Of a stretch of 64,000 bases of DNA, positions 53,186 to 62,785 are shown one piece after another. The stretch's first letter is position 1, and the number at the start of each line of letters is the position of its first letter. The stretch covers positions 46,528 through 110,527 of the forward strand of contig DYPH01000001.1 of the NCBI GenBank assembly GCA_020720045.1, read 5' to 3'. The notes beneath the pieces were generated by a model. The model saw only the letters and a program-made list of their open reading frames with translations. It ran no database searches and was not told the DNA's origin. The position numbers were made by a program, and so were the translations under genes. The stretch is from Sorangium cellulosum (lineage in GTDB: Bacteria; Myxococcota_A; Polyangia; Polyangiales; Polyangiaceae).

Positions 53186-54796
53186 ATGAGCGCGGAAGGA
53201 GCGAAGGGAACTCCGTTGTTCGGCGTCCCCGGCGTCGGCGCACGGATCGGTCGCCACCGGATCGATGGCGTCCTGGGCCGCGGAGGCATGGGCGTCGTTT
53301 TGGCAGCCCGCCACGAGACGCTCGGCGATCGGGTCGCGATCAAGGTTCTCGTCGCCCACGCGTGGGAAACCGGCGAAGCGGAGGCGCGTTTTGTCCGCGA
53401 GGCACAAATCTGTGCGCAGCTCAAGTCCGATCACGCGCTGCGCGTCTTTGATGTAGGGCGTCTCGAAGATGAGAGCGGTGCCCCCTATTTGGTGATGGAA
53501 TATCTCGACGGGAAAAATCTCGAGGAACTCGTTCTCCCAAAAGGGCAACCGACCAAGCCTTTTGGGGTGATGGAGGCGGCGGACAACATTTTGGAAGCTT
53601 GCGAAGTGCTGGCGGAGGCGCACGCGCATGGGGTCGTTCATCGAGATCTCAAACCTTCCAACTTGTTCCTTACGAAACGCCCCGATGGCTCCCCCCTTCT
53701 AAAAGTTCTCGACTTTGGCATCGCTAAACGCACGGAGCCGAACGGAAATTTGACAGCGACGTCGGCAGTGATCGGGACGCCAAATTTCATGTCACCGGAG
53801 CAGCTCCGCGCAACACGCGACGTCGACATACGGAGTGATGTGTGGTCGCTTGGTGCAACGCTGTATGCACTCTTGACCGCAAAAGCCCCCTTTGAAGGGA
53901 CGAGCACTGCGGAAACAACGGTCAATGTTCTAACGGCGGCACCGGTGCCTGTTTGCGTCCGTCGGCGCGATCTTCCTCCGGAGATGGACCGGATTGTCCT
54001 GACGTGCCTCGAAAAGGATCCGGCCCATCGTTTTGCGTCGATGCGCGCCCTCGCCGATGCCTTGGTGGCGTTTGCGTCGCCCCGGGGGCGTGCCGCCCAC
54101 ACAACCCTCTTGCGCCGTGCCTACGGAGCCGGCGCAAACCCCCTCGCCGCGACCGCCTACGCGGGGACGGTCCGAATCGGGGAGGGCCAAGCATTTCAGC
54201 AAGTTGCCCCTACCGCTTCACGCCCAATTCACGCGCCGCCCCCCGGCAGCGCTCCGCCGATTACCGGGGCACCGTACAAGCACCCCGGCGTGGAAAGCGG
54301 CTTTTCCGGCGTCCCCGAGGCCGGTTCCGCGTGGGGCGGCGGGCCCTCGGTCGCGCATACCGGCCAGGGCGGTTGGGCCCCCACCGGCGCCATCGCCCCC
54401 CCAGGCAACCACGGCCTCGTCCTTGGCGGCGCCATCGCCGGAATTGGGCTGGTCGCCGCCGGAATCGTGCTCGCGGTCGTCCTCCACTTCCGCGGCCCCG
54501 TCGCGCCGGCGGTGCCGTCCCCCAGTGGAGCCGTGGCAAGCCCCCCCGCTTCGAGCGGACCGGCGCCGCTTACGTCCGGCGAACCGCCCCCCCTCGCGCC
54601 CCTTGCGCCGAGGCCCGAAGCGCTACCTGTGACGACGAAAGCGCCTGAAAAGAGCGACAAATCTCCTATTCCCCCCCCCTCGGCGGAAGCTGCCGTCCTG
54701 CCAACGGCGAGCGCCCTCCCGACGGTCGCCGCCTCGGCGCTGCCGAAGGTCCCGCCGTCGAAGCCGAAGGCGGACGACCTCTTCAACAAAAACTAG
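53186..54796 (+). CDS. membrane-anchored Ser/Thr protein kinase
   Basis: ATG 53186 gives 536 residues. Hanks-type motifs are GRGGMGVV (31-38), Lys53, HRDLKPSN (152-159), DFG at 177-179 and GTPNFMSPEQL. The kinase domain ends near 300. A Gly/Pro-rich linker leads to a membrane helix at 411-434 (LVLGGAIAGIGLVAAGIVLAVVL), and a Pro/Ser/Ala-rich tail of about 100 residues would be outside, with no recognised sensor. This layout is common in myxobacteria, which use many such kinases. It follows the DMT gene closely and precedes a TPR exported protein. A partner of the signalling block at 20-27 kb is possible but not shown. Confidence 0.93.
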   Translation: MSAEGAKGTPLFGVPGVGARIGRHRIDGVLGRGGMGVVLAARHETLGDRVAIKVLVAHAWETGEAEARFVREAQICAQLKSDHALRVFDVGRLEDESGAPYLVMEYLDGKNLEELVLPKGQPTKPFGVMEAADNILEACEVLAEAHAHGVVHRDLKPSNLFLTKRPDGSPLLKVLDFGIAKRTEPNGNLTATSAVIGTPNFMSPEQLRATRDVDIRSDVWSLGATLYALLTAKAPFEGTSTAETTVNVLTAAPVPVCVRRRDLPPEMDRIVLTCLEKDPAHRFASMRALADALVAFASPRGRAAHTTLLRRAYGAGANPLAATAYAGTVRIGEGQAFQQVAPTASRPIHAPPPGSAPPITGAPYKHPGVESGFSGVPEAGSAWGGGPSVAHTGQGGWAPTGAIAPPGNHGLVLGGAIAGIGLVAAGIVLAVVLHFRGPVAPAVPSPSGAVASPPASSGPAPLTSGEPPPLAPLAPRPEALPVTTKAPEKSDKSPIPPPSAEAAVLPTASALPTVAASALPKVPPSKPKADDLFNKN

Positions 54797-54836
54797 CAGT
54801 TCGCAAACGGCGGAAAATCCGCTCGTATTGCCAACC

Positions 54837-55847
54837 ATGAAACGGAAGCACTCGGCGGCAGCGATGGCACTGGCGCTCCTCCTACCGCTGGCCCGAACGG
54901 CGGCAGCCCAAGAGGAGCCGGACGCCGAAGCGCTGTTTCAGGAAGGGCGTCGGCTGCTCAAGGAGGGCCAGTACGAGGCCGCCTGTCCAATCCTCCAGCA
55001 GAGTTTCGACATCCACGAAGGCCTGGCAACCGAGTTCAACCTCGCGGAATGTGAAGAAAAACTCCAGCGCTTTTCGTCGGCGTATCGGCACTACGATCAC
55101 GTACGAGTCGTCGCCGCGACGAAGAACGATGCCGCCCGCGCCGAGGTGGCGGGTACCCGCGCCGAAATCGCCAAAGCGCGCGCCGCATCGGTCACTGTGA
55201 CGGTTCGCCAGCCGGCCCCGAACGAAGAGCTCCGCGTCGACGGCGAATTGATCGTCGTGAACGGGCAAGGAAAGGCGTCGGTCCTCCTCGATCCCGGTCC
55301 CCACGACATTGAGGCGCGTGCCGATAAATACCTGCAATTTATCCAAAAATTCTCGCTCACTTCCGGGGCAAAGGTCGCGATAGACGTCCCCCCGCTCCGA
55401 CCGGCGGGCGCGCCGACGACGACGCTCCCCAAACCTCCGCCGGTCGTCAGCACGCCAAAGCGCCCGCAGCCTGCAGTCGTTTCCTCCACGAATTCAGGAA
55501 CTTCTGGCAGTCAGATCGCGGGATACGTACTCCTGGGGACCGGAACGGTGATCGCGGGCGGCGGCGCCTACCTCTTGATCGATGCGAACGCGACGAAGCG
55601 CGAACTCGATAAGCTGTGCCCCGATCGGGTGTGTACGGACACCTCGCTCAAGCCGAAATACGACAACGCAAAGACCGAAACGACGGTGGGCGCGGTGCTC
55701 GCCGTCACGGGTGGAGTCTTTCTGGTGACCGGGCTCAGTCTGCTCGCGGCGCCGACCGGGGGGACGTCGACCAGCGCCAGACGAGTGCAATTTGCACCAA
55801 TCCTCGGCGCCGGCACCGGCGGGATCTCGGCGAGTGGCGCTTTTTAA
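54837..55847 (+). CDS. exported TPR/PEGA-like protein with C-terminal membrane helices
   Basis: I start at ATG 54837. A signal peptide (KRKHSAAAMALALLLPLARTAAA) ends before QEEPDAEALF. Residues about 28-120 are TPR-like helices (ALFQEGRRLLKEGQYEAACPILQQSFDI, then TEFNLAECEEKLQRFSSAYRHY). Then a PEGA-like beta segment (VTVTVRQPAPNEELRVDGELIVVNG) and a Pro linker follow. Two hydrophobic helices (IAGYVLLGTGTVIAGGGAYLLI and VGAVLAVTGGVFLVTGLSLLA) lie near the C-terminus. This layout is frequent downstream of Ser/Thr kinase genes in myxobacteria. The function is unknown; PEGA-like domains suggest surface or cell-wall contact. It lies 40 bases after the kinase gene. Confidence 0.82.
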   Translation: MKRKHSAAAMALALLLPLARTAAAQEEPDAEALFQEGRRLLKEGQYEAACPILQQSFDIHEGLATEFNLAECEEKLQRFSSAYRHYDHVRVVAATKNDAARAEVAGTRAEIAKARAASVTVTVRQPAPNEELRVDGELIVVNGQGKASVLLDPGPHDIEARADKYLQFIQKFSLTSGAKVAIDVPPLRPAGAPTTTLPKPPPVVSTPKRPQPAVVSSTNSGTSGSQIAGYVLLGTGTVIAGGGAYLLIDANATKRELDKLCPDRVCTDTSLKPKYDNAKTETTVGAVLAVTGGVFLVTGLSLLAAPTGGTSTSARRVQFAPILGAGTGGISASGAF

Positions 55848-55975
55848 AAACAGCACCCCCCGTCAAAAAACCTCGCAACAAACCTTCGCCGTGGCCGACC
55901 GGAGTGCTCCCCGCTCCGAGGCAGCCGCGTACGGTTCGCGAAAGCCTCGGAAGCGCTTGAACACTTTGAGGTTTT

Positions 55976-57640
55976 ATGTCGTCCGCCCTCGCTCTTCGCC
56001 TCTTCTTCGCCGCCGCCGCCATCGCCCCCCTCGCCGCCTGCACCGGCTCCGACGCACCGACAACCGACGACAACTTCAACGTCACGCCGCCCGGCGCCAT
56101 CGACGGCGGTGCCGACAGCTCCCCCACCGGAGACGGGGCGACGCCGGATGGGGGCGCCCCTGCGTGCGACCCGAATGCGTCGCCGGTCCCGACCTGCCTC
56201 GTCAACGAAGCGACGGCGGTCTTTGTCTCGTCGTCGTTGGGGTCCGATGCCAACGACGGCACTCGCGCAAAGCCGGTGAAGAGCCTCGCTGCAGCACTCG
56301 CTGCCGCAGCGCCGACGAAAAAACGCGTCTATGCGTGCGCGGAGACTTACGACGAATCGTTGACGATGATCGACGGCGTTTCCCTGTTTGGATATTTTGA
56401 TTGTACGACGCAGTGGTCGGTCGATACGAAGAAATCTGCCACGATTCAAGCACCGAGCAGCCCCGCGGTTATCGCGAAGAATCTGACGCTGGTGACTCGC
56501 ATTGAAGGTATTGCGATCGTCGCACCGAACGCCGCTGCCGCCGGTGGAAGTTCGATCGGCCTCCTTGCGGATCATGCGCCGACGCTCGTCGTGGCGACCG
56601 CAAAAATTCAGGCGGGCGACGCGCAGGATGGCACCGACGGGGAGACGCCGGATGGCTATTCCTTGGCGACCGCCGACGGGACGCCGGTGACGCGGGGCGT
56701 GGCAGCGAGGCTCCCGCAGAACTACGTACTTATTCCCGCGGTGGGGCAGGTGAACGTCGGTCGCTGCATGCTCCCGGGGAACGTTGATTCAGACATCGCT
56801 CTGAATCAAGGGGGCCTGGGTTTCCCGGTGAACAGGCGGGCTGACTGGAATGGAGCCTCGTGGACGCTCGCTGGCGAGGATCCGCTTACGAAATACGCGC
56901 GTCTCAATGCGCCCAATACCGACCTTTCGAAGAACGCGGAAGGGTCTCACTTCTGGCGCCTCGGTTCCGTCATCAAGCAGACCAATGCCCAGCACGGGAA
57001 CGCGGGAGCCAACGGTACCAATGGCGTAAATGGCGGAATTCTCGGAACCTTCCAAGCCGATGGCAGCTACACGAGCACGGCCGGGAGCGCGGGGACCGAT
57101 GGGACGATCGGCCTCGGCGGCGGCGGCGGGATGGGCTGGCTGCCGAGCAAAGATGGCTACGCGGAGAGCATTTACGTCGGCTCCGGGGCCCAAGGAGGGA
57201 TCGGCGGCTGCCCGGGGCGCGCCGGGACGGCCGGGACCGGCGGTGGCGCGAGCGTCGCGGTGCTGGCCATCGACAGTAGCTTCACGCTTCGCAATGTGGC
57301 GGTCGTCGCCGGGCGCGGCGGGCGCGGCGGGGTCGGGTCTGCGGGGGCAGCGCCGACGCCGGGGACGCTTGGCGGTCTCGGCATCTACGACCCGATTTAC
57401 CCGGAAACCTCAGGCGGTGCGGGCGGTTACGGCGGCAGCGCCGGTGCGTCTGGCCACGGCGGCTCGGGGCCGAGCTTCGGGATCGCCTACAAAGGGGCGA
57501 AGCCGGTCGCGACCGCGGTCGACACGACGGTGGCCGCCCCTGCAGAAGGGCGCCCGGAACTCGTCGGCGGCTCGCCGGCCGCGCCGGTGACCGTTCCGGC
57601 GACCGCGGCGGGGCTCTCGGAAGCGACCCACGCCCTCTGA
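55976..57640 (+). CDS. hypothetical lipoprotein with Gly-rich, DUF1565-like region
   Basis: The 554-residue product has a lipobox, LAAC, with Cys22 lipidated, then an Asp/Gly-rich linker. FVSSSLGSDANDGTRAKPVKSLAAAL is the DUF1565-type start of a right-handed beta-helix. The middle has IEGIAIVAPNAAAAGGSSIGLLAD, as expected for helix rungs. From about 340 to 510 the protein is extremely Gly-rich (GGGGGMGWLPS, GGAGGYGGSAGASGHGGSG), probably flexible or adhesive. Cys residues suggest some disulfides. I cannot assign a function; a surface adhesin or polysaccharide-binding protein is plausible. A strong terminator follows. Confidence 0.78.
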   Translation: MSSALALRLFFAAAAIAPLAACTGSDAPTTDDNFNVTPPGAIDGGADSSPTGDGATPDGGAPACDPNASPVPTCLVNEATAVFVSSSLGSDANDGTRAKPVKSLAAALAAAAPTKKRVYACAETYDESLTMIDGVSLFGYFDCTTQWSVDTKKSATIQAPSSPAVIAKNLTLVTRIEGIAIVAPNAAAAGGSSIGLLADHAPTLVVATAKIQAGDAQDGTDGETPDGYSLATADGTPVTRGVAARLPQNYVLIPAVGQVNVGRCMLPGNVDSDIALNQGGLGFPVNRRADWNGASWTLAGEDPLTKYARLNAPNTDLSKNAEGSHFWRLGSVIKQTNAQHGNAGANGTNGVNGGILGTFQADGSYTSTAGSAGTDGTIGLGGGGGMGWLPSKDGYAESIYVGSGAQGGIGGCPGRAGTAGTGGGASVAVLAIDSSFTLRNVAVVAGRGGRGGVGSAGAAPTPGTLGGLGIYDPIYPETSGGAGGYGGSAGASGHGGSGPSFGIAYKGAKPVATAVDTTVAAPAEGRPELVGGSPAAPVTVPATAAGLSEATHAL

Positions 57641-57659
57641 GCCGAAAAATCCACGAAAC

Positions 57660-57699
57660 CACGAGCGCTTCCGCCGACTGCGGAGGCGCTCGTGCTTTT
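57660..57699 (+). terminator. rho-independent terminator
   Basis: The stem CACGAGCGCTTCCGC / GCGGAGGCGCTCGTG, with loop CGACT, is followed by CTTTTG. It ends the lipoprotein transcript. The family C fragment starts immediately after it. Confidence 0.9.
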
Positions 57700-57720
57700 G
57701 TCTCCGCCCGGCGAGGCGCG
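57698..57720. repeat. partial family C repeat
   Basis: TTTGTCTCCGCCCGGCG matches the first 17 bases of the family C unit and then diverges. Only one hairpin arm is present, so this is a truncated or decayed copy, 23 bases before the next start codon. Confidence 0.6.
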
Positions 57721-57742
57721 TTCCTCTGATAGTCGGAATGTC

Positions 57743-58987
57743 ATGTTCGCCGACGATCGCTACGCAGCCTCCCTCTACGCGCGCCTCGACGCCCTCTCTG
57801 CCGGCGGCGATGAGGAGGAGGCTGCGCTGGTATCATCGGTCGCTTTCCCCTTTGAAAACGCTGATTTCGCCGCGGCGGCTTTTGCGCGCGGGAATGCCCC
57901 CGTCGAAGAACGCCTCGCAAACCACGCCCCCATGCCTCCGATTTACGGGCGCTGGGCGAATCCGACGACCGACGCCCTCGAAGCGCGCCTCGCCCACCTG
58001 GAAGGGGCGGAGGCGGCGCTTGTCACGGCGAGCGGGATGGCAGCAATCAGCGGGACGTGCCTCACCTTTTTGGCGGCCGGCGATCACGTCGTCGCGCCAC
58101 GATCGCTGTACGCGGAAACAGCACGCCTCTTTCGCGAACGCCTCCCGCCGCTCGGTATCACGACGACCTTCATCGACGACGTCACGCCGGCTAGCTACGC
58201 CGCCGCCATCACCGACCAGACGCGTGCACTCTACCTGGAAACGCCGAGCAACCCGCTCCTCCGTGTGACCGACGTCGCCGCGGTGGTCGCCATCGCCAAA
58301 GAGCGGAATCTCCTCACGTTTGCCGATGGCACCTTCGCGACGCCGTTTGCGCAGTCGCTCGTTGCCGCTGGCGTCGACGTCACACTCCATTCATTGACGA
58401 AAGGGCTCGGCGGCCACGGCGACGCGATAGGCGGCGTCTGCCTCGGGGCCCGGAAGCTCCTCCTCCCGCTTCGCGACACCGTTACCAAGGGGCTCGGGAG
58501 CGTGCTCGCCCCCGACGCCGCTCTGCGAATTCTCCGCGGGTTGCGGACGTTTCCGCTGCGCCAGTTCCGCGCCAACCTCACCGCCGCCCGCATCGCGCGC
58601 CTCCTCGCGGCCCGCGACGACGTCCGCGTCCATCACCCCTCGCTGCCGACCCACCCAGACCACAGGGTTGCCGCACGGACGATGCACGCCTTCGGAACGG
58701 TGGTGAGCTTCGAAATTCTCGACGCCGGAGACGGCGCGCAGGCGCGGGGGCGCATTTTTCTTGATGCACTTCAGACATTTACGCGAGCAGTCTCCCTCGG
58801 CGATACGGCGAGCCTTGCGATCCATCCCGCCTCGACGACGCATGCGTCGATGCCGGCCGCCGATCGCCAGCGGGCCGGGATCAGCGACGGGCTCGTCCGC
58901 CTTTCGATCGGCCTTGAGAGCGCCGAGGCGCTCGGCGCCGACCTTACCCAAGCGCTGGAAAAGGCTCGTCTCCCCGCGCGCTCCTGA
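57743..58987 (+). CDS. trans-sulfuration PLP enzyme (cystathionine gamma-synthase/lyase family)
   Basis: ATG 57743 gives 414 residues. The family motif PIYGRWANPTTDALEARLAHLEGAEAALVTASGMAA covers the PLP-phosphate tyrosine (Tyr68) and the Gly-Met loop. LETPSNPLLRVTDV, Asp195 in LLTFADGTFATP and the Schiff-base lysine Lys220 in HSLTKGLGGHGD complete the fold-type I site. The protein could be cystathionine gamma-synthase, cystathionine lyase, methionine gamma-lyase or O-acetylhomoserine sulfhydrylase; I cannot separate these by eye. LSIGLESAEALGADLTQALE near the end is family-typical. It lies between a terminator and uvrA. Confidence 0.92.
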   Translation: MFADDRYAASLYARLDALSAGGDEEEAALVSSVAFPFENADFAAAAFARGNAPVEERLANHAPMPPIYGRWANPTTDALEARLAHLEGAEAALVTASGMAAISGTCLTFLAAGDHVVAPRSLYAETARLFRERLPPLGITTTFIDDVTPASYAAAITDQTRALYLETPSNPLLRVTDVAAVVAIAKERNLLTFADGTFATPFAQSLVAAGVDVTLHSLTKGLGGHGDAIGGVCLGARKLLLPLRDTVTKGLGSVLAPDAALRILRGLRTFPLRQFRANLTAARIARLLAARDDVRVHHPSLPTHPDHRVAARTMHAFGTVVSFEILDAGDGAQARGRIFLDALQTFTRAVSLGDTASLAIHPASTTHASMPAADRQRAGISDGLVRLSIGLESAEALGADLTQALEKARLPARS

Positions 58988-58989
58988 TC

Positions 58990-59009
58990 GCCCGCGATTT
59001 CGCGCGGGC
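58990..59009. other. hairpin after the trans-sulfuration gene
   Basis: GCCCGCG/CGCGGGC with loop ATTTCG starts 3 bases after the stop codon. It lacks a T-run, so it may be an RNA-stabilising end or a weak terminator. I see no clear promoter consensus in the remaining gap up to uvrA. Confidence 0.4.
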
Positions 59010-59185
59010 ACGAGAGGCGGCGGGCCCACTTTGACAGCGGCCCCCTTCGACGGGTGCACAAAAGCCCCGCGGCGGAAAAGCGTCGGCGACGCAGCGCTGG
59101 GGCAAATCGCCACGCGCAGCGTCCGAAAAGATGCCTAAGAAAGAGCGGCGAACCGCCCCGCGAAGGAGACGCGCCTGAGCCTTCT

Positions 59186-62164
59186 ATGACGAACGAATCG
59201 ACCTCCCACGACGTTTCGGCACCTGCTCCCGTGCTCGCCGCACAGGCCCCCGTGCTCGCCGGTTCCTCGCCGCCAGGTGCGGTCCCAACAATGGGAGATC
59301 AAATTGTTGTTGTTGGCGCGCGTCAGCATAATTTAAAGAACGTCACACTCGCCATTCCTCGCGGAAAAATCATCGTGTTCACCGGGCCGTCGGGCTCGGG
59401 CAAGTCGAGCCTTGCCTTCGATACGATCTACGCAGAGGGGCAGCGGCGCTACGTGGAGTCGCTCTCCGCGTACGCGCGACAGTTTCTTGAGCAGCTGGGA
59501 AAACCGGACGTCGAGCGGATCGATGGGCTCTCGCCGGCGATCGCGATCGAACAGCGGCCGCTCTCGAAGAATCCGCGTTCGACGGTCGGCACCGTCACAG
59601 AAATCTCTGATTACCTTCGACTTTTGTACGCGCGAGTCGGCACGCCCCACTGCCCTTCGTGCGGGTCGACGATTCAGGCGCAGACCGTCCCCGAGATCGT
59701 CGACCGCGTCGTCAACCTCGGCGAAGGGACCCGCCTCGCCCTCCTTGCACCGATTTGCCGCGCCAAGAAGGGGGAGTTGCGCCTCGAACTCGACCGCCTC
59801 CGTCGCGAGGGCTTCGTTCGCGTTCGCATCGATGGAAGCGTAGTTGATCTCGGCGATTCGATCGATTTGGACAAATCAAAAACCCACGATCTTGACGTGG
59901 TGGTCGACCGCATTGTCCTAAAAGAAGGCGTGCGCGGTCGTGTTCGCGACAGCGTAGAGCTCGCATTGAAGGTCGGCGGCGGGAGCCTTCTTGTCGACGT
60001 CCTTGCGAGCGACGGCGCGACGACGGAGCCGTTCTGGCTCTCCGAGCGCTTTGCCTGTCTTGCGTGCGGGATCTCGTTGCCGCCGATCGAACCGCGGCTC
60101 TTCTCGTTCAACGGCCCCTACGGCGCCTGCCCGACCTGCGACGGCCTCGGGGCGCGGACGGTCGTCGACGAGGGGCGCGTGATCGGCGACGCCGCGCGGA
60201 CGCTCCGTGAAGGGGTCGTTCTTGCGTGGGGCCGTCGCGGCTCCGTCGAACTCGCAAATGAAGTCGCGAAAGCGGTTGATGTCCTTGGTATTTCGCCAGA
60301 CGTCCCCTGGCGAGACCTCCCCGAGGAGGCCCGCCAGGCGCTCCTCCATGGCCGCCCAGGCGGCGGCGAGGCTCCCGAGGATGGGGCTCCAAAAAAGCGA
60401 GGAAAAAAGGCCGGTTCCTACGTCGGCATCCTGCCGCGACTGACCGCCCGCCTCGCCAACGACGGGGCGACCGACGACGACGACGAGCCGGCCGACGATG
60501 ACGACGTCGGCCGCTTCCTCGCGAGCCGCACCTGCGACAGTTGCGACGGCGCGCGGCTCCGGCCTGAGGCGCTCGCCGTGACGCTCGGCGGGAAGAACAT
60601 CACCACCGTCGGGAAGCTCCCCCTCCAGGAACTCCGTGCATTCTGCACAAGCCTCCTCGACGACACGCGCCTCTCCCATCGGCCAATCGCCGAGCCGCTC
60701 TTGCGCGCCGTGACCGATCGCCTCGGCTTTCTCGTCGACGTCGGCCTCGCCTACCTCGCCCTCGACCGCAGCGCGCAGACGCTCTCCTCGGGAGAAGGCC
60801 AACGAATTCGACTTGCTACACAGATCGGTGCTGCGCTTGTCGGCGTCCTCTACGTCCTCGACGAGCCGTCCGTCGGCCTTCATGCGCGCGACAACGAGCG
60901 CCTGCTCGCCGCCCAGCGAAAGCTCCGCGATCTCGGCAATACGGTCCTCGTCGTCGAGCACGATCGTGAGGCGATGCTCGGCGCCGACTGGCTCGTCGAC
61001 ATCGGTCCCGGCGCCGGCGTCCACGGAGGGACGATCCTCGCCGAGGGCTCGCCCGCCGACGTCCTCGCGAACCCGGCGAGCATCACCGGCCCCTGGCTCC
61101 GCGGCGAAAAGCGGCTGCCGATGCCGAAGAAGCGGAAGGCGCCGGGCAAGGAGGCGCTCGTCGTCCGCGGGGCGCGGGCGCACAACCTGCAAAACGTTGA
61201 TTTCACAGTACCTCTTGGCCTCTTCGTCGGCATCACCGGCGTCTCCGGGAGCGGCAAGTCGAGCCTGGTGATGGACACGCTCCTCCGGGGTGTCCGCCAA
61301 AAGCTGTATCATGCAACGGCCCCCGTCGGCGATTGCGACGCCATTGACGGGGTGAACTTCCTCGACAAGGTCGTCTCCATCGACCAGGCGCCGATCGGCC
61401 GAACGCCGCGCTCCAATCCGGCAACGTACACAGGAATTTTCGCTGAACTCCGCGAACTCTTTGCTCAAATTCCGGAAGCGCGCGCGCGGGGTTACAAGGC
61501 GGGGCGCTTCTCGTTCAACGTCAAAGGGGGGCGCTGCGAGGCCTGCGGCGGCGACGGCGTCCTCCGCGTCGAGATGCACTTTTTGCCCGACGTCTTCGTC
61601 GGTTGCGAGGCGTGCAACGGCTCCCGCTACAGCCGCGAAACGCTGGAAATTACCTGGCGGGGCCTCTCCATCGCCGACACCCTTGCGCTCACCGTCGACG
61701 AGGCGCTCCCCCTCTTCGAAGCCCAGCCGCGGATCCGAGACCGGATCGCGGCGCTCCAGCGCGTCGGCCTCGGCTACTTGACGCTCGGGCAACCGGCGAC
61801 GACGCTCTCGGGCGGCGAAGCGCAACGTGTGAAACTTGCTCGTGAACTTGCGCGCAAGGCGACTGGGCGCACCCTCTACGTCCTCGACGAGCCGACGACC
61901 GGCCTCCACTTCAACGACGTCGACGTGCTGCTTTCCGCCCTCTTCGCGCTGCGCGATCAGGGGAACACCGTCCTCGTGATCGAACACAACCTCGACGTCG
62001 TCGCCTGCTGCGACTGGGTCGTCGACGTCGGCCCCGACGGCGGCAGCGGCGGCGGCCAGATCCTCGCGGCGGGCCCCCCGGAGGCGATCGCAAAGGCGAA
62101 CGTGGGGCATACCGCGCGCTTCCTCGCGCACACCCTCGCGGCGGCTGGCCCCGCAAAGAAGTAA
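59186..62164 (+). CDS. uvrA: excinuclease ABC subunit A
   Basis: ATG 59186 gives 992 residues; ATG 59290 (MGDQIVVVGARQHNLKN) would remove a poorly conserved N-terminal extension. Two ABC ATPase modules are present: Walker A GPSGSGKSSLAFDT and GVSGSGKSSLVMDT, signature LSSGEGQRIRLA and LSGGEAQRVKLA, and Walker B YVLDEPSVGLH and YVLDEPTTGLH. Zinc knuckles are seen in CPSCG, CLACG, CPTC and CEACGG...CEACNG. UvrA scans DNA for bulky lesions in nucleotide excision repair. No uvrB is in the window. A terminator follows. Confidence 0.97.
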   Translation: MTNESTSHDVSAPAPVLAAQAPVLAGSSPPGAVPTMGDQIVVVGARQHNLKNVTLAIPRGKIIVFTGPSGSGKSSLAFDTIYAEGQRRYVESLSAYARQFLEQLGKPDVERIDGLSPAIAIEQRPLSKNPRSTVGTVTEISDYLRLLYARVGTPHCPSCGSTIQAQTVPEIVDRVVNLGEGTRLALLAPICRAKKGELRLELDRLRREGFVRVRIDGSVVDLGDSIDLDKSKTHDLDVVVDRIVLKEGVRGRVRDSVELALKVGGGSLLVDVLASDGATTEPFWLSERFACLACGISLPPIEPRLFSFNGPYGACPTCDGLGARTVVDEGRVIGDAARTLREGVVLAWGRRGSVELANEVAKAVDVLGISPDVPWRDLPEEARQALLHGRPGGGEAPEDGAPKKRGKKAGSYVGILPRLTARLANDGATDDDDEPADDDDVGRFLASRTCDSCDGARLRPEALAVTLGGKNITTVGKLPLQELRAFCTSLLDDTRLSHRPIAEPLLRAVTDRLGFLVDVGLAYLALDRSAQTLSSGEGQRIRLATQIGAALVGVLYVLDEPSVGLHARDNERLLAAQRKLRDLGNTVLVVEHDREAMLGADWLVDIGPGAGVHGGTILAEGSPADVLANPASITGPWLRGEKRLPMPKKRKAPGKEALVVRGARAHNLQNVDFTVPLGLFVGITGVSGSGKSSLVMDTLLRGVRQKLYHATAPVGDCDAIDGVNFLDKVVSIDQAPIGRTPRSNPATYTGIFAELRELFAQIPEARARGYKAGRFSFNVKGGRCEACGGDGVLRVEMHFLPDVFVGCEACNGSRYSRETLEITWRGLSIADTLALTVDEALPLFEAQPRIRDRIAALQRVGLGYLTLGQPATTLSGGEAQRVKLARELARKATGRTLYVLDEPTTGLHFNDVDVLLSALFALRDQGNTVLVIEHNLDVVACCDWVVDVGPDGGSGGGQILAAGPPEAIAKANVGHTARFLAHTLAAAGPAKK

Positions 62165-62181
62165 TCCGGACGCCGACGTAA

Positions 62182-62222
62182 GAAAGGCGACTCCCGGAAC
62201 CCTCCGTGAATCGCCTTTTTTC
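62182..62222 (+). terminator. rho-independent terminator
   Basis: AAAGGCGA pairs with TCGCCTTT across an 18-base loop that may form extra pairs, followed by TTTTC. It ends uvrA before the convergent DksA/TraR gene. Confidence 0.8.
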
Positions 62223-62269
62223 TTAGCAACTGCCACCAAAAGCGGATGGCCGTTGAGCGTACGTACCGG

Positions 62270-62632
62270 TCAGGAGTAGTCGCGTTCGAGGCGCTCTTGG
62301 TCCTCTTTGCAGCGGATACAAAGCGTCGTCTCCGGGCGCGCTTCAAGGCGCTTCGGGGCGATTTCTTCTTCGCACTGCTCGCAGATTCCGTAGGTCCCTT
62401 CGTCGATCTTCCGGAGCGCACGCTCGATCTTGTCGAGGAAAACCTTCTCACGACCACGAAGGCGGAACGTGAAGCTCTGCAGGTATTCGCTGGAAGCGAG
62501 GTCCATTTCGTCGGGGAGGTCGTTCGCGTCGAGGGTCATATCCTCCTCGAGCGTCTGCTTCGCCTTTTTGACGATTTCGTCCCGCTTCTCGGTAAGAAGC
62601 TGGATGAACTTCTTGAGCTGTTGCTTCGTCAC
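62270..62632 (-). CDS. DksA/TraR family zinc-finger transcription regulator
   Basis: I chose GTG 62632 because GGAG lies 8 bases upstream and the product (MTKQQLKKFIQLL...) has the expected 120 residues. The coiled-coil region carries the acidic tip DANDLPDEMDLAS, and the C4 zinc finger is CEQC (84, 87) and CIRC (105, 108). DksA-type proteins bind in the RNA polymerase secondary channel and, with ppGpp, adjust rRNA and amino-acid promoters. Myxobacteria have several paralogues, so this may not be the main DksA. It converges with uvrA and diverges from the RNase HII-like gene. Confidence 0.92.
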   Translation of the reverse strand: MTKQQLKKFIQLLTEKRDEIVKKAKQTLEEDMTLDANDLPDEMDLASSEYLQSFTFRLRGREKVFLDKIERALRKIDEGTYGICEQCEEEIAPKRLEARPETTLCIRCKEDQERLERDYS

Positions 62633-62785
62633 GAGACACACTCCGATCGTGAGGTCTACGGAGACGTTCGCATCGAGCAATGTGCGCGACGAACGAACGA
62701 TGATTGATTGCATGCTGCAGACGCTTAACTAGGCTCGATGAGTCGAGGGTGCGCGTCGGCGGCGGGCGGGAGACAGTAAGAACGG

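Noticed and set aside
62490..62515. Family B-like TTCGCTGG string in the DksA/TraR gene
   Set aside because: Only about 10 bases match, there is no palindrome, and the sequence is ordinary conserved coding DNA.
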